Assembly (NCBI RefSeq): GCF_030848945.1
Contig: NZ_JANHAX010000001.1
Coordinates: 558,001-622,000 of the forward strand
Source of the DNA: Marimonas arenosa
GTDB lineage: Bacteria > Pseudomonadota > Alphaproteobacteria > Rhodobacterales > Rhodobacteraceae
Reading direction: 5' to 3'
Length of the DNA: 64,000 bases
Position 1 is the first letter of the stretch, and every line of letters starts with the position of its first letter. The position numbers and the translations under genes were made by a program. Shown here in pieces: positions 17,728 through 27,259 of this stretch. Below the pieces are notes generated by a model. It did no database searches. It was not told where the DNA came from and saw nothing but the letters and a program-made list of their open reading frames with translations.

Positions 17728-18209
17728 TGCTGAAAAGATTGATGTCCCGGCCCAATCTGATCCTGCTGGCCGCCGGCGGCTCGGCGGCGATGATGATCGG
17801 CGCGCTGCTGTTCCAGTACGTCGGAGACATGGCGCCCTGCAAGTTGTGCTATTGGCAGCGTTACCCGCATGTCGCGGCGATTGGCATCGGGGTGATCGCC
17901 TTGATGGTGCCGGGGCGGCTGTTCCCTCTGCTCGGGGCCCTGGCGGCACTGACCACGGCCGGAATCGGCGTCTACCATACAGGGATCGAGCGCGCCTGGT
18001 GGCCGGGACCGGAAAGCTGCACCGGCAGCGGCGGCGGGCTGGGTGGCCTGTCGGGTACCGATCTTCTGAGCACCGCCGCGCCCACGGGCCTGGTGCTGTG
18101 CGACGAGGTCGCCTGGGAGATGTTCGGCCTCAGCATGGCAAGCTGGAACGCCGCGGCCTCGTTCGGCTTTGCCTGCCTGTGGCTGATGGCCGCCCGCAGC
18201 CGGGTGTGA
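17727..18209 (+). CDS. dsbB: DsbB-like disulfide bond formation protein
   Basis: A 160-residue membrane protein with four predicted helices. CKLCYWQRYPH after helix 1 is the quinone-linked Cys-x-x-Cys pair with the conserved Arg, and a second periplasmic pair is in ESCTGSG and LCDEVAWEMFGLSMASWN. This matches alphaproteobacterial DsbB, which reoxidises DsbA or a DsbA-like partner by passing electrons to quinone. The ATG at 17727 overlaps the upstream TGA by one base, so DedA and DsbB are coupled; no dsbA is in the window. Confidence 0.88.
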   Translation: MLKRLMSRPNLILLAAGGSAAMMIGALLFQYVGDMAPCKLCYWQRYPHVAAIGIGVIALMVPGRLFPLLGALAALTTAGIGVYHTGIERAWWPGPESCTGSGGGLGGLSGTDLLSTAAPTGLVLCDEVAWEMFGLSMASWNAAASFGFACLWLMAARSRV

Positions 18210-18242
18210 CCGGAACCAGCACCAACGACAGTCCGGTCGATC

Positions 18243-18674
18243 TCAGCGCCGCGCGGTCTTGCGGGTGCTGAGCAGAAGCGAGGTTTCCGAGGTGGCCACC
18301 CCGTCGAAGCGGCGGATCCGGGCGAGAATGTCGTCGAATTCCTCGAGCGTGGCGGTGCCAATTTCGGCAATCACATCCCAGCGACCGTTGGTGGTATGCG
18401 TCGCCCGCACCGCCGGCAAACCGTTCAGCTGGCGGATGATCCGGTCGGCGCCGCGGCCCTCGACCCCGATCATCATCAGCCCGCGCACCGGATCGGCCTG
18501 CGCGTCGGCCTTGAGCACCACCGAAAAGCCCAGCACCTCGCCGCTTGCCAGCAACCGCTCGATACGCGAACGCACCGTGGTGCGCGACACGCCGAGATAC
18601 CCGGCGAGATCGGACAGCGACGCGCGCGCATCGTGGCGCAAGGCAGAGATGAGTTTCTGATCCGTCCCATCCAT
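18243..18674 (-). CDS. Lrp/AsnC-family regulator, probably of arginine/ornithine catabolism
   Basis: A 143-residue Lrp-type protein from ATG 18674. The N-terminal winged helix (MDGTDQKLISALRHDARAS, then LAGYLGVSRTTVRSRIERLLASGEVLGF) is followed by the RAM ligand-binding domain (VRATHTTNGRWDVIAEIGTATLEEFDDIL). It is divergent from arginase and ornithine cyclodeaminase with 113 bases between starts, the usual place for an amino-acid-responsive local activator. The effector (arginine or ornithine) is inferred from position only. Confidence 0.87.
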   Translation of the reverse strand: MDGTDQKLISALRHDARASLSDLAGYLGVSRTTVRSRIERLLASGEVLGFSVVLKADAQADPVRGLMMIGVEGRGADRIIRQLNGLPAVRATHTTNGRWDVIAEIGTATLEEFDDILARIRRFDGVATSETSLLLSTRKTARR

Positions 18675-18699
18675 TTCGGCATATTCCAATTCCGTTTCG

Positions 18700-18720
18700 C
18701 CAATATACTTAGCTATTTGG
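18700..18720. promoter_or_regulatory. Weak AT-rich dyad, possible Lrp-type operator
   Basis: CCAATATACTTAGCTATTTGG lies between the divergent lrp and arginase genes. Outer CCAA/TTGG and inner CT/AG pairs are symmetric (6 of 10 positions), and the AT-rich core stands out against the GC-rich surroundings. This fits Lrp-family sites only loosely. Confidence 0.3.
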
Positions 18721-18787
18721 CCAAAATGACCGCTGGCAGGCAAGCCATTTCGGCAGGATTCTGCCCCAAATGCAAGGAACAGGACCT

Positions 18788-19717
18788 ATGGACAAACGGG
18801 CGATTCAGCTGATCGGCGTGCCGATGGACGCGGGCAAACGGCGACGGGGTTGCCTCATGGGGCCGGATGCCTATCGCACGGCGGGCATCGCCGAGACCTT
18901 CGCTTCCCTCGGCCACCAGGTCCGCGATATCGGCAATCTCGCCCCCGACGGCGTGGCACCGCTGCCGGCTCCGGCGCATGTCCACGCGGCCGAGGAAACC
19001 CTCGGCTGGACCCGCGCCATCGCGGCTGCGGCGAAGGCCGCCTGCGCCACCGGCGCGCTGCCGGTCTTTCTCGGCGGCGATCACGCGCTGTCGCTGGGCA
19101 GCGTCTCGGGCGTGGCGGCGCACGCGGCCCGGCAGGGGCGCCCGCAATTCCTGCTCTGGCTCGATGCCCATGCCGATTTCCACTCGGTCCACACCACCGA
19201 GAGCGGCCACCTGCATGGCACGCCGGTGGCCTATGTCACCGGCCAGCCCGGGTTCGACGGATTCCCGGCCCTGACCGCACCGGTCGCCGAGGAAAATGTC
19301 TGCCTGCTGGGTCTGCGCTCGGTCGACGGGCCCGAGCGCGAGCGGCTGCGCGCCAGCCGCATCCACTGCCATGACATGCGCGCAATCGATGAAACCGGAA
19401 TCGTGCCGCTGCTGGAGGGTTTTCTCGACCGCGTTGCCGCCGCCGGCGGCGCGCTGCATGTCTCGCTCGATGTCGATTTTCTCGACCCCGGGATCGCGCC
19501 GGCGGTGGGCACCACGGTGCCGGGCGGCGCCACCTTCCGCGAGGCGCACCTGGTGATGGAGATGATCCATGACAGCGAAATGATAACCTCGCTCGATCTT
19601 GTCGAACTCAACCCCTTTCTCGACGAGCGTGGCCGCACGGCGCAACTGATGGTCGACCTGGCCGCGTCGGCCCTCGGCCGCCAGGTGTTCGACCGCCCGA
19701 CCCGGGCCTTCGGATAA
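18788..19717 (+). CDS. rocF: Arginase
   Basis: Hydrolyses L-arginine to ornithine and urea with a binuclear manganese centre. All metal motifs are visible: GGDHALSLGS (first His), DAHADFH (the DAHxD motif) and SLDVDFLDPGIAPAVGT (the DxD motif). Length 309 is typical. I use ATG 18788 (MDKRAIQLIG), preceded by AAGGAACAGG; the frame is open six codons earlier. Ornithine cyclodeaminase follows after 11 bases, so the two form an arginine to proline unit. Confidence 0.94.
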   Translation: MDKRAIQLIGVPMDAGKRRRGCLMGPDAYRTAGIAETFASLGHQVRDIGNLAPDGVAPLPAPAHVHAAEETLGWTRAIAAAAKAACATGALPVFLGGDHALSLGSVSGVAAHAARQGRPQFLLWLDAHADFHSVHTTESGHLHGTPVAYVTGQPGFDGFPALTAPVAEENVCLLGLRSVDGPERERLRASRIHCHDMRAIDETGIVPLLEGFLDRVAAAGGALHVSLDVDFLDPGIAPAVGTTVPGGATFREAHLVMEMIHDSEMITSLDLVELNPFLDERGRTAQLMVDLAASALGRQVFDRPTRAFG

Positions 19718-19728
19718 GGACACACGCT

Positions 19729-20790
19729 GTGACCCTCCCTGCCCCTTCGGACAAGGCGCTGGTGCCGTTCGTTTCGGTCGACCACATGATGAAGCTGGTA
19801 CACCATGTCGGGATCGATGACATGCTACGCGGGTTGGCCGATTATATCGAAACCGATTTCCGCCGCTGGGAGCTGTTCGACAAGACGCCGCGGGTGGCGA
19901 GCCATTCCGAGGTCGGCGTGATCGAACTGATGCCGACCTCGGATGGCGAAGCCTATGGCTTCAAATATGTCAACGGCCATCCCAAGAACACGTCCGAGGG
20001 CCTGCAGACCGTGACCGCGTTCGGGCTGCTGGCCGACGTGTATACCGGCTATCCTGTGCTGCTGACCGAGATGACGTTCCTGACCGCGCTGAGAACCGCG
20101 GCCATGTCGGCGCTGGCGGCGAAATACCTGGCGCCGGAAGGGGCAGAAGCCATGGCGATGATCGGCAACGGCGCCCAGTCGGAGTTTCAGTCGCTCGCCA
20201 TGAAGGCGGTGATCGGGCTGGACGAGGTGCGGCTCTATGACACTGACCCCGGGGCCACGGCCAAGGCCGCGCACAACCTTTCGAATAAGGGGTTGCGGGT
20301 GGTCGCCTGCCGCAGCGCCGAAGAAAGCATCGAAGGCGCACAGATCATCACCACCTGCACTGCCGACAAGCAGAATGCCAGGATCCTGACCGACAACATG
20401 GTTGGCAGCGGCGTGCACATCAACGCCATCGGCGGCGATTGCCCGGGCAAGACCGAGCTGGCACCGGACATCCTGCTGCGCTCGGACATCTTCGTTGAAT
20501 ACCCCGAACAAACCCGGATCGAGGGCGAGCTTCAGCAGATGGCCCCGGATCATCCTGTGACAGAGCTGTGGCAGGTGATCACCGGCCGGGCGCCGGGCCG
20601 ACGCGACGCCCGCCAGATCACGCTGTTCGACAGTGTCGGTTTTGCCATCGAGGACTTCAGCGCCCTGCGCTTCGTCCGCGACCGGATCGCCGGCACCGGG
20701 TTGTTCCAGCCGCTGGACATGCTGGCCGATCCCGATGACCCGCGCGACCTGTTCGGCATGCTGATGCGCGCGGCACCGCACCCCGTCTGA
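19729..20790 (+). CDS. ocd: Ornithine cyclodeaminase
   Basis: Converts L-ornithine to L-proline with release of ammonia, using bound NAD. The 353-residue protein belongs to the OCD/mu-crystallin family: substrate-binding KYVNGHPKN and TEMTFLTALRTAAMSALAAKYLA, the NAD fold starting AMIGNGAQSEFQS, and NAIGGDCPGKTEL with the catalytic Asp region. The start is GTG 19729 after ATAAGGACACACG. With arginase it makes a two-step arginine to proline pathway. A strong terminator follows at 20800. Confidence 0.93.
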   Translation: MTLPAPSDKALVPFVSVDHMMKLVHHVGIDDMLRGLADYIETDFRRWELFDKTPRVASHSEVGVIELMPTSDGEAYGFKYVNGHPKNTSEGLQTVTAFGLLADVYTGYPVLLTEMTFLTALRTAAMSALAAKYLAPEGAEAMAMIGNGAQSEFQSLAMKAVIGLDEVRLYDTDPGATAKAAHNLSNKGLRVVACRSAEESIEGAQIITTCTADKQNARILTDNMVGSGVHINAIGGDCPGKTELAPDILLRSDIFVEYPEQTRIEGELQQMAPDHPVTELWQVITGRAPGRRDARQITLFDSVGFAIEDFSALRFVRDRIAGTGLFQPLDMLADPDDPRDLFGMLMRAAPHPV

Positions 20791-20799
20791 AAACGCAAT

Positions 20800-20833
20800 G
20801 CGGCCCCCGGCGCTTGGGGTCACCGGGGGCCGC
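20800..20833. terminator. Strong hairpin between convergent ocd and EF-hand genes
   Basis: GCGGCCCCCGG (20800-20810) pairs perfectly with CCGGGGGCCGC (20823-20833), an 11-bp stem, followed on the plus strand by AAACGGG rather than T. It lies 10 bases after the ocd stop and 41 bases before the EF-hand stop, so it may serve both directions. Confidence 0.55.
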
Positions 20834-20873
20834 AAACGGGAGTGGCGCGGCCGGGTTTCAGGGCCGCCCCGAC

Positions 20874-21122
20874 TTACCCGTCCGTGGGCAGCTGACCCGA
20901 GGTCTGGGCCGCCTGCATCTCGTCGGCGTCGAGCGCGCCGTCGCCATCGATATCCATCGCCGAGAACGCCTCGGCTGTGACATCCGGGTAAACGGCCTGC
21001 ACTTCTTCGATGGTGATCAGCCCGTCGCCATTGGCGTCGGTTTCGGACGCGGTGGCGGTCATCGCCAGCACCGGAGTGATCAGAAGGCTGAGCGCCGCGA
21101 CACTTGCAAGCGATTTGGTCAT
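20874..21122 (-). CDS. Small exported EF-hand protein
   Basis: An 82-residue protein from ATG 21122: signal peptide MTKSLASVAALSLLITPVLA with a cleavage site near TATA, then two complete 12-residue calcium loops, DANGDGLITIEE and DIDGDGALDADE, spaced as one EF-hand pair. This suggests a periplasmic calcium-binding protein. AAGGAGACAAGGACA before the ATG supplies the ribosome site. The partner protein is unknown; small EF-hand proteins of this kind are common in roseobacters. Confidence 0.87.
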   Translation of the reverse strand: MTKSLASVAALSLLITPVLAMTATASETDANGDGLITIEEVQAVYPDVTAEAFSAMDIDGDGALDADEMQAAQTSGQLPTDG

Positions 21123-21573
21123 TGTCCTTGTCTCCTTTTTGGAACCGAAAGCAGCGTGGCTTTCACCCGTGATGAAGCCGCAATCCGCACGCCCTGGAAA
21201 CACCGTCCCCGGCCCGCCCCGGTTTCGCGCGCCGCTCCGCCGGAAACTCGAGTCGCCTCAGGCGGGAGATGGCCGGGCAAAATTCTGCCAAACGGTTTTG
21301 GCGGGAAAGCTCCTGCGGCCCGGGCGGTTTTCGGCGAGGAGCAGCCGGAAAAACGCCGGCCAGGGGCAACGGCGGGAATTGGCCGGCAGTGCGAATCCCT
21401 GTCGCGCAGAAAAAAAGGGGGGGCCGCTGGCCCCCCTCTGAGTTTCGCCGTTCAGGCTCACTCTTTGATTTACCGCCCGGTTTTTGCCTGCGGCCTGAAC
21501 GTCGTCAGGGGCGAGCGCACCCGCCCCGTGTGATGATGGGCAAGGGCACGTCGTCCGCCCCCACCCTGTTCTT
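21123..21573. other. 451-base intergenic stretch with terminator and a long inverted repeat
   Basis: No convincing gene. It contains the minus-strand terminator at 21410-21436 and a widely spaced 9-bp inverted repeat, CGTTCAGGC (21449-21457) with GCCTGAACG (21493-21501). The part nearest 21122 should hold the EF-hand gene promoter. Confidence 0.5.
21410..21436 (-). terminator. Rho-independent terminator of the nrdJ/ImmA unit
   Basis: On the minus strand GGGGGGCC-AGC-GGCCCCCC is followed by seven T residues (plus-strand A at 21410-21416). It lies 138 bases after the ImmA-like stop and points the right way to end that transcript. Confidence 0.75.
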
Positions 21574-22194
21574 TCACGCCGCTTGATGCTGCGCGGCCCT
21601 TCCAGACAGGCTACCTTTTGCTTGTCCGTTGTTATGTATTTCCTCTACGCGCCGCCGCATGGCATCAAACGACACTTGGAAGTCTCGGGCGAGAGTACGG
21701 ATTTGTCCCACTCGATAGCTGGCGTTTTTACGGATCAAGTGCTCAGGCATAAGCAAACACGTAGCGAAGGCGTTTGCCTCCAATTCAAGCCGCCTGTTTT
21801 GACCTCTAGTATCGGTTGACCTGTACGAGTTTCCGCGCAGTGGTAGAAATGGCACAACTTCTCCGTAGTCTTCACAATCCTCAACCGGTACGAAATCAGG
21901 TTCATTTCGATGCAACACATAATGCGCAATCTCATGAGCGACACTTAAGCGTCTTCTTTCAAAGCTTTGCCTAGCATTCACAACTATCCGGAAACCTGAT
22001 TTGCTACCACAGTTCGGCGACTTTATGAGCACTGCCGAGACGTCGTCAGGAAGTTCTTCCTCATCGATTCTAAGACCTAATCTCATTGCCAGTTCATGGA
22101 TATGTTGACCGGCAGACGAAGCAAATGATCTCAAATGCTTGCGATCTGCTTCGTCAATACGATTGTCGCTCTTGAAGTGCACCAAGTTTGACAT
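21574..22194 (-). CDS. ImmA/IrrE-family zinc metallopeptidase
   Basis: A 206-residue protein from ATG 22194. The zinc site is AHEIAHYVLH at residues 86-95 (HExxH, His87/Glu88/His91), with ELEANAFATCLLMP at about 137-150 giving the third ligand. This is the ImmA/IrrE (DUF955) family, known for cutting or regulating DNA-binding repressors in mobile elements and in the Deinococcus damage response. There is no fused or adjacent HTH repressor, the usual partner. Base composition is clearly lower in GC than the neighbours. It follows a small membrane protein after 4 bases; ribosome site TAGGGA. Confidence 0.87.
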   Translation of the reverse strand: MSNLVHFKSDNRIDEADRKHLRSFASSAGQHIHELAMRLGLRIDEEELPDDVSAVLIKSPNCGSKSGFRIVVNARQSFERRRLSVAHEIAHYVLHRNEPDFVPVEDCEDYGEVVPFLPLRGNSYRSTDTRGQNRRLELEANAFATCLLMPEHLIRKNASYRVGQIRTLARDFQVSFDAMRRRVEEIHNNGQAKGSLSGRAAQHQAA

Positions 22195-22198
22195 TTCC

Positions 22199-22450
22199 CT
22201 ACCCCACATCCTTTTCTCGCTTTGAGACCCGGCTATGAACCTCGGAACGCGCCAAGTCGATCGCACGCAGCGTCTCCTCCGCGTCCAAAAGCTCCTGATG
22301 CCTTTTCCGTGTCAGGAGGACATACGGGGAGCGCCGCTGAATGGCTCGGCACAAGCGATCCCACAGCAGATCAGACACCAAGCTAACCAGCTTGTCCCTG
22401 ACCCAAACCGCTGGCAACAATAAGATCAAAACCCAATCGGACCAAGTCAT
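22199..22450 (-). CDS. Small membrane-anchored protein coupled to the ImmA-like peptidase
   Basis: An 83-residue protein from ATG 22450, whose A is also the last base of the nrdJ stop (TAATG). It starts [17 protein letters not shown], a single transmembrane or signal-anchor helix, followed by an amphipathic, strongly charged helical tail (LTRKRHQELLDAEETLRAID) that could form a coiled coil. I recognise no family. The 4-base gap to the peptidase gene implies a shared message and probably a shared job. Composition is AT-richer than nrdJ. Confidence 0.65.
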   Translation of the reverse strand: MTWSDWVLILLLPAVWVRDKLVSLVSDLLWDRLCRAIQRRSPYVLLTRKRHQELLDAEETLRAIDLARSEVHSRVSKREKDVG

Positions 22451-25400
22451 TAGCTGCACCCCGAGGTTGCGCCGCAGGTGTTGCATTTCATGCAGGTGCC
22501 GTTGCGCACCAGGGTGTAGTTGCCGCAATCGCCACAGGCCTCGCCTTCGTAGCCCTGCATCTTGGCCTTGGTGCGAGCGTCCATCGCGACGGTGCCCGAG
22601 GCCATGGCGGTGGTCGAGCTGGCGCTCATCGCCACGGTGCTGCCGCCCGCGGCAAGGCTGCCGGTGGCCGCCTCGGCCGTCTCGGGCACCAACGTCTGCA
22701 ACGCGTGTTGCGGATCAGTGGTGTCCAGGGCGGTGGCGCCGAGCGCCTGGCCGCCGTTCAGCACCACCAGCTCCTGCGGCAGCCGCTTGCGCAGATAGCC
22801 GGTCGAGCTGATCTGCTTGAGCACCTCGAGCGAGCGGTTGGCGGCGGTTTCCGACATCTCGGTGATGTTGGAGACCCCTTCCTCTTCGCCGCGGCCGAGA
22901 TCGTCGAAGGACGCGCCTTCGGGCTTCACATGCGCCAGATCGGTGCGGTCGAGATAGCTCACCGCCAGTTCGCGGAAGATATAGTCGAGGATCGAGGTGG
23001 CGTTCTTGATGCTGTCATTGCCCTGCACCATGCCCGCCGGTTCGAACTTGGTGAAGGTGAAGGCATCGACGAACTCTTCCAGCGGCACGCCGTACTGGAG
23101 CCCGACCGAGACGGCGATGGCGAAGTTGTTCATCATCGCCCGGAAGCCGGCGCCCTCTTTGTGCATGTCTATGAAGATCTCGCCCAGCGAGCCGTCTTCG
23201 TATTCGCCGGTGCGCAGATACACCTTGTGACCGCCGACGATCGCTTTCTGGGTATAGCCCTTGCGACGCTCGGGCATCTTCTCGCGGTGCGATTTGACGA
23301 TTTCCTTGACGACGACCTTCTCGATCACCTTCTCGGCCAGAACTTTGGCCTTTTCCTGGGCCGAGCCGGTTTCGAGAACCTCGGCCGCCTCCTCGTCATC
23401 TTCGACCAGGGCCGCGGCCAGCGGCTGGCTCAGTTTCGAGCCGTCGCGATAGAGCGCGTTGGCCTTGATCCCGAGCGACCAGCTGAGCTCGTAGGCTTTC
23501 TGGCAGTCCTCGATGGTGGCGTAATTCGGCATGTTGATGGTTTTCGAGATCGCGCCCGAGATGAAGCTCTGTGCCGCCGCCATCATGGTGATGTGGCTCT
23601 CGGTCGACAGGAACCGCTTGCCCTTCTTGCCGCAGGGGTTGGCGCAGTCGAAGATCGTGTAGTGCTCGGTCTTGAGATGCGGCGCGCCCTCCAGCGTCAT
23701 GGTCCCGCAGACATGGTCGTTGGCGGCCTCGATATCGGCGCGGGCATAGCCCAGGTGCCGCAGCATGTCGAAGGTCGGGTCGTTCAGTTTTTCGGCTGGA
23801 ATGCCCAGCACCTTGGTGCAGAACGCCTCGCCCAGGGTCCACTGGTTGAACACGAAGCGGATGTCGAAGGCCGAGTCCAGCGCCGCCTCGATCTTGTCGA
23901 GCTCGGCCGGGCCGAAACCGTGACCGATGAGCGAGGTGTGGTTGATTCCGGGCGCATTGCCGAGCGTGCCGTGACCGACCGCGTAGGAAATGATCTCTTC
24001 GATCTGGGCGCTGCCGTAGCCGAGTTTTTCCAGCGCCGCCGGCACCGAGCGGTTGATGATCTTGAAATAGCCGCCGCCGGCCAGCTTCTTGAACTTCACC
24101 AGCGCGAAGTCGGGCTCGATGCCGGTGGTATCGCAGTCCATCACCAGCCCGATGGTGCCGGTGGGGGCAATCACGCTGACCTGCGCATTGCGGTAGCCAT
24201 GCTGTTCACCCAACCGCAGCGCCTCGTCCCAAACCGCCATCGACAGATCCACCAGGCGCGGATCGGGGCAGTTGCTGTGGTCGAGCGGCACCGGTTTGAC
24301 GGCCAGGTTCTCGTAACCCTCGGTGGCGCCGTAGGCGGCGTTGCGATGGTTGCGGATCACCCGCAGCATGTGGTCGCGGTTGCGGGCATAGCCGTCGAAG
24401 GCCCCCTGTTCACCGGCCATCTCGGCCGACGTTGCATAGGCGACACCGGTCATGATCGCGGTCAGCGCGCCGCCCAGTGCGCGGCCCTCGTCGCTGTCGT
24501 AGCCCAGACCCATGTTCATCAGCAGACCGCCGATATTGGCATAGCCCAGGCCGAGGGTGCGGAAGTCATAGGAGAGCTGGGCGATTTCCTTGGACGGGAA
24601 CTGCGCCATCAGCACCGAGATTTCCAACGTGATGGTCCACAGGCGCGTCACGTGCATGTAGTCCTCGGCCTGGAACTCACCGTCCTTGAGGAAGGTCAGC
24701 AGGTTCATCGACGCCAGGTTGCAGGCGGTGTCGTCGAGGAACATGTATTCCGAGCACGGGTTCGAGCCGCGGATCTGGCCGTCTTCCGGGCAGGTGTGCC
24801 AGGCGTTGATGGTGTCGTGATACTGGATGCCGGGATCGGCGCAGGCCCAGGCGGCGTGGCCGACCTGCTCCCACAGATCGCGGGCCTTGATGGTCTTGGC
24901 CACGCTGCCGTCGGTGCGGCGGATCAGTTCCCAGTCATCGTCGTTTTCGACCGCCTTGAGAAAGGCGTCGGTCACCCGGATTGAGTTGTTGGAGTTTTGT
25001 CCGGAGACCGACGCATAGGCTTCACTGTCCCAGTCAGTATCGTAGGTGGGGAACTCGATGCTGCCATAGCCCTGTTTGGCGTAGTCGAGCACGCGTTTGA
25101 CATAGGTCTCGGGGATTGCGACTTTTTTGGCTTCGCGGATTGCCGTCTTCAGCGAGTCGTTCTTGTTGGGGTCGACCGCGTCTTCCAGCGCGCCGTCCCA
25201 TGTGCTGATCGCCGCGAAGATGCCGTTGAGCTTTTCTTCGTGCATCTTCGATCCGGCCACGATCGAGGCGACCTTCTGCTCTTCCTTGACCTTCCAGTTG
25301 ATGTATTCCTCGATGTCCGGGTGGTCGGCATCGACGATCACCATCTTGGCTGCCCGACGGGTCGTCCCGCCCGATTTGATGGCGCCGGCGGCGCGGTCGC

Positions 25401-26160
25401 CGATCTTGAGAAAGCCCATCAGCCCCGACGACTTGCCGCCGCCCGACAACGGCTCGTCGGCCGCGCGCAGCGAGCTGAAGTTGGTGCCGGTACCGGACCC
25501 GTATTTGAACAGGCGAGCCTCGCGCACCCAGAGATCCATGATGCCGCCGTCACCGACGAGATCGTCGGCCACCGACTGGATAAAGCAGGCATGCGGTTGC
25601 GGATGCTCATAGGCTGAACTCGACCGCGTCAGCGTCTTGGTCTCGGCATCGACATAGTAGTGGCCCTGGCTCGGCCCGTCGATGCCATAAGCCCAGTGCA
25701 GGCCTGTGTTGAACCATTGCGGCGAGTTCGGCGCCGCCCGCTGCGTCGCCAGCATGAAGCGCATCTCGTCGTAATAGGCCCGGGCATCGTGTTCGGTTGA
25801 AAAATAGCCACCTTTCCAGCCCCAGTAGGCCCAGGCGCCGGCGAGACGGTCGAACACCTGCTTCGACGAGGTTTCGCCACCGGTTTCGACCTCGCCGTTA
25901 TCGGGGACGGACCGCCAAAGGAACTCGGGCACGCCCTTTTCCTTGACCTTCTTCAGCTTCGCCGGCACGCCCGCCTTGCGGAAATATTTCTGGGCAATCA
26001 CGTCCGATGCCACCTGGCTCCAGCTTGCCGGCACCTCGACCTGTTCAAGCTTGAACACCACCGTCCCGTCGGGATTGCGAATCTCCGACGTCGTGGTCAC
26101 AAAGTCCAGTTCTGCGTATGCGTCCTGACCTGCCTTAGTAAATTTTCTCTCGATTTTCAT
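22450..26160 (-). CDS. nrdJ: Vitamin B12-dependent (class II) ribonucleoside-diphosphate reductase
   Basis: A 1236-residue NrdJ that makes deoxyribonucleotides using adenosylcobalamin as radical source. Visible features: the active-site block [20 protein letters not shown], an early cysteine region HACFIQSV, a long insertion typical of alphaproteobacterial NrdJ, and a C-terminal zinc-ribbon-like tail [19 protein letters not shown] ending CGATSGCS. I start at ATG 26160 ([11 protein letters not shown]), dropping 32 upstream codons. Two NrdR-like boxes lie 200-250 bases upstream. The stop overlaps the start of a small membrane protein gene. Confidence 0.96.
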   Translation of the reverse strand: MKIERKFTKAGQDAYAELDFVTTTSEIRNPDGTVVFKLEQVEVPASWSQVASDVIAQKYFRKAGVPAKLKKVKEKGVPEFLWRSVPDNGEVETGGETSSKQVFDRLAGAWAYWGWKGGYFSTEHDARAYYDEMRFMLATQRAAPNSPQWFNTGLHWAYGIDGPSQGHYYVDAETKTLTRSSSAYEHPQPHACFIQSVADDLVGDGGIMDLWVREARLFKYGSGTGTNFSSLRAADEPLSGGGKSSGLMGFLKIGDRAAGAIKSGGTTRRAAKMVIVDADHPDIEEYINWKVKEEQKVASIVAGSKMHEEKLNGIFAAISTWDGALEDAVDPNKNDSLKTAIREAKKVAIPETYVKRVLDYAKQGYGSIEFPTYDTDWDSEAYASVSGQNSNNSIRVTDAFLKAVENDDDWELIRRTDGSVAKTIKARDLWEQVGHAAWACADPGIQYHDTINAWHTCPEDGQIRGSNPCSEYMFLDDTACNLASMNLLTFLKDGEFQAEDYMHVTRLWTITLEISVLMAQFPSKEIAQLSYDFRTLGLGYANIGGLLMNMGLGYDSDEGRALGGALTAIMTGVAYATSAEMAGEQGAFDGYARNRDHMLRVIRNHRNAAYGATEGYENLAVKPVPLDHSNCPDPRLVDLSMAVWDEALRLGEQHGYRNAQVSVIAPTGTIGLVMDCDTTGIEPDFALVKFKKLAGGGYFKIINRSVPAALEKLGYGSAQIEEIISYAVGHGTLGNAPGINHTSLIGHGFGPAELDKIEAALDSAFDIRFVFNQWTLGEAFCTKVLGIPAEKLNDPTFDMLRHLGYARADIEAANDHVCGTMTLEGAPHLKTEHYTIFDCANPCGKKGKRFLSTESHITMMAAAQSFISGAISKTINMPNYATIEDCQKAYELSWSLGIKANALYRDGSKLSQPLAAALVEDDEEAAEVLETGSAQEKAKVLAEKVIEKVVVKEIVKSHREKMPERRKGYTQKAIVGGHKVYLRTGEYEDGSLGEIFIDMHKEGAGFRAMMNNFAIAVSVGLQYGVPLEEFVDAFTFTKFEPAGMVQGNDSIKNATSILDYIFRELAVSYLDRTDLAHVKPEGASFDDLGRGEEEGVSNITEMSETAANRSLEVLKQISSTGYLRKRLPQELVVLNGGQALGATALDTTDPQHALQTLVPETAEAATGSLAAGGSTVAMSASSTTAMASGTVAMDARTKAKMQGYEGEACGDCGNYTLVRNGTCMKCNTCGATSGCS

Positions 26161-26360
26161 CGCTGCCCCATGATCCCAGCTTTTGACTTCCCCAAACAAA
26201 AACGACCGCCGTTCCAGCCGTACGAGCGCCGGAAGCAAGGGGGCAGGATCGGGCAAAAATCAGCCGGTCGCGACAGCCGCATTCGGGCATCGCATCATAC
26301 TGCCAGCGTTGAGCGCCGGCTTTTTGTTGGCGTTTGTTTTTCCCTGCCTGTCCCCCGGGA

Positions 26361-26376
26361 CCACTATATGTTGTGG
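26361..26376 (-). promoter_or_regulatory. NrdR box 1 upstream of nrdJ
   Basis: CCACTATATGTTGTGG closely fits the NrdR-box pattern (CAC-A/T-ATATxTx-GTG dyad), and its minus strand contains TATAGT, a possible -10 hexamer. NrdR represses ribonucleotide reductase genes when dATP is plentiful. Confidence 0.7.
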
Positions 26377-26392
26377 CCCAACCAACCGGCTC

Positions 26393-26408
26393 GCACAATC
26401 TGCCGTGG
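26393..26408 (-). promoter_or_regulatory. NrdR box 2 upstream of nrdJ
   Basis: GCACAATCTGCCGTGG keeps the outer CAC/GTG dyad and part of the core. It begins 32 bases from box 1, three helical turns, which is the usual phasing of tandem NrdR boxes. Confidence 0.6.
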
Positions 26409-26709
26409 CCGACCATAGAAGGTCAATTTCTTTTTTTCGAAAATTTCGGGATTTTAATGTTGACCGTGCCCTGTTCACAATTCCCCGTGCCGGGTCGGGT
26501 GATTCATTGCGATGTCTGGCGAGGCCAGCTTCACCCGGCTTGACCTTGTGGATGGATCGCGAAACAGTAGACATTCGGCTGGGTTATTGGAATGAGCCCA
26601 GCGCCCGTGATCGCGGGCAAGCTGAACCGGCATCCGGCGCCATGCCGCTCGGGCAGCGATCAGAAATTTTTCCGGACCACCTGCCGGACTGTCATCAAAG
26701 AGACACAGA
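26409..26709. other. 301-base intergenic stretch upstream of the lipoprotein gene
   Basis: I see no gene. It begins with an AT-rich run (TTTCTTTTTTTCGAAAATTTC around 26428-26448) unusual for this GC-rich window and presumably carries promoter elements for the plus-strand lipoprotein and sulfotransferase genes. Confidence 0.4.
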
Positions 26710-27249
26710 ATGTGCGCCAAGCGACTCTCGGACCTGCGAATCTCGAGCCTCTTCCGGGCCGCAGTGATCACCTTGAGCGGTTTTCTGGCGGCCTGTGACG
26801 CGCCGCACAAGGCCACGCCCGCAGAGCCGGACAGCTCTCCTGTGGTGACCTCGGCCTATTTTGCGGAAGACCCGGCCATACTGATCGACGCCGCGCGTTC
26901 GGCGTGCCGCAACCCGGGCGAGACCTTCGTGCAGCCCCGACCGGGCGTGACGCAATGCCGTCTGCTGTTGAACCCCGAAGCCACCGCGGCGGTGATTCTC
27001 CAGTTCGACGGGGCGATCCGCGATCTGCCACAACTGGTGGTCAGCATGGCCTCGGCCCGGGCCGGAGACGGGTTTGTCGTCACCGGCTGTGCGTTCCTGC
27101 GGGTCCCCCGCAAGGACGGCAGCGTCGCCCGCATCGCGCCGGTCGACCGGGCCGTTGAGACGAAGCTGAACGACATGCTGCGTGCCGTCGGCGGCAAACC
27201 CGTGCGCGAGGTGCCGGCAGACGTGACCGACCGGTGTTTCAGTCTGTAA
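26710..27249 (+). CDS. Putative lipoprotein of unknown function
   Basis: A 179-residue protein. After a basic start a hydrophobic stretch ends in the lipobox LAAC (residues 26-29: SGFLAACDAP), so the mature protein should be lipid-anchored at Cys29; the Asp at +2 would favour inner-membrane retention by the Lol rule. The rest has four further cysteines (SACRNPG, TQCRLLL, TGCAFLR, DRCFSL), probably two disulfides. No family recognised. The sulfotransferase gene follows after 10 bases. Confidence 0.75.
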   Translation: MCAKRLSDLRISSLFRAAVITLSGFLAACDAPHKATPAEPDSSPVVTSAYFAEDPAILIDAARSACRNPGETFVQPRPGVTQCRLLLNPEATAAVILQFDGAIRDLPQLVVSMASARAGDGFVVTGCAFLRVPRKDGSVARIAPVDRAVETKLNDMLRAVGGKPVREVPADVTDRCFSL

Positions 27250-27259
27250 CGGGGTCATC

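Noticed and set aside
22705..24984. A 759-codon plus-strand frame opposite nrdJ
   Set aside because: Shadow of nrdJ in the opposite strand; no family features and no ribosome site.
26161..26360. Cobalamin riboswitch in the nrdJ leader
   Set aside because: The B12-box sequence (GCCACTG-type) and surrounding stems were not found.
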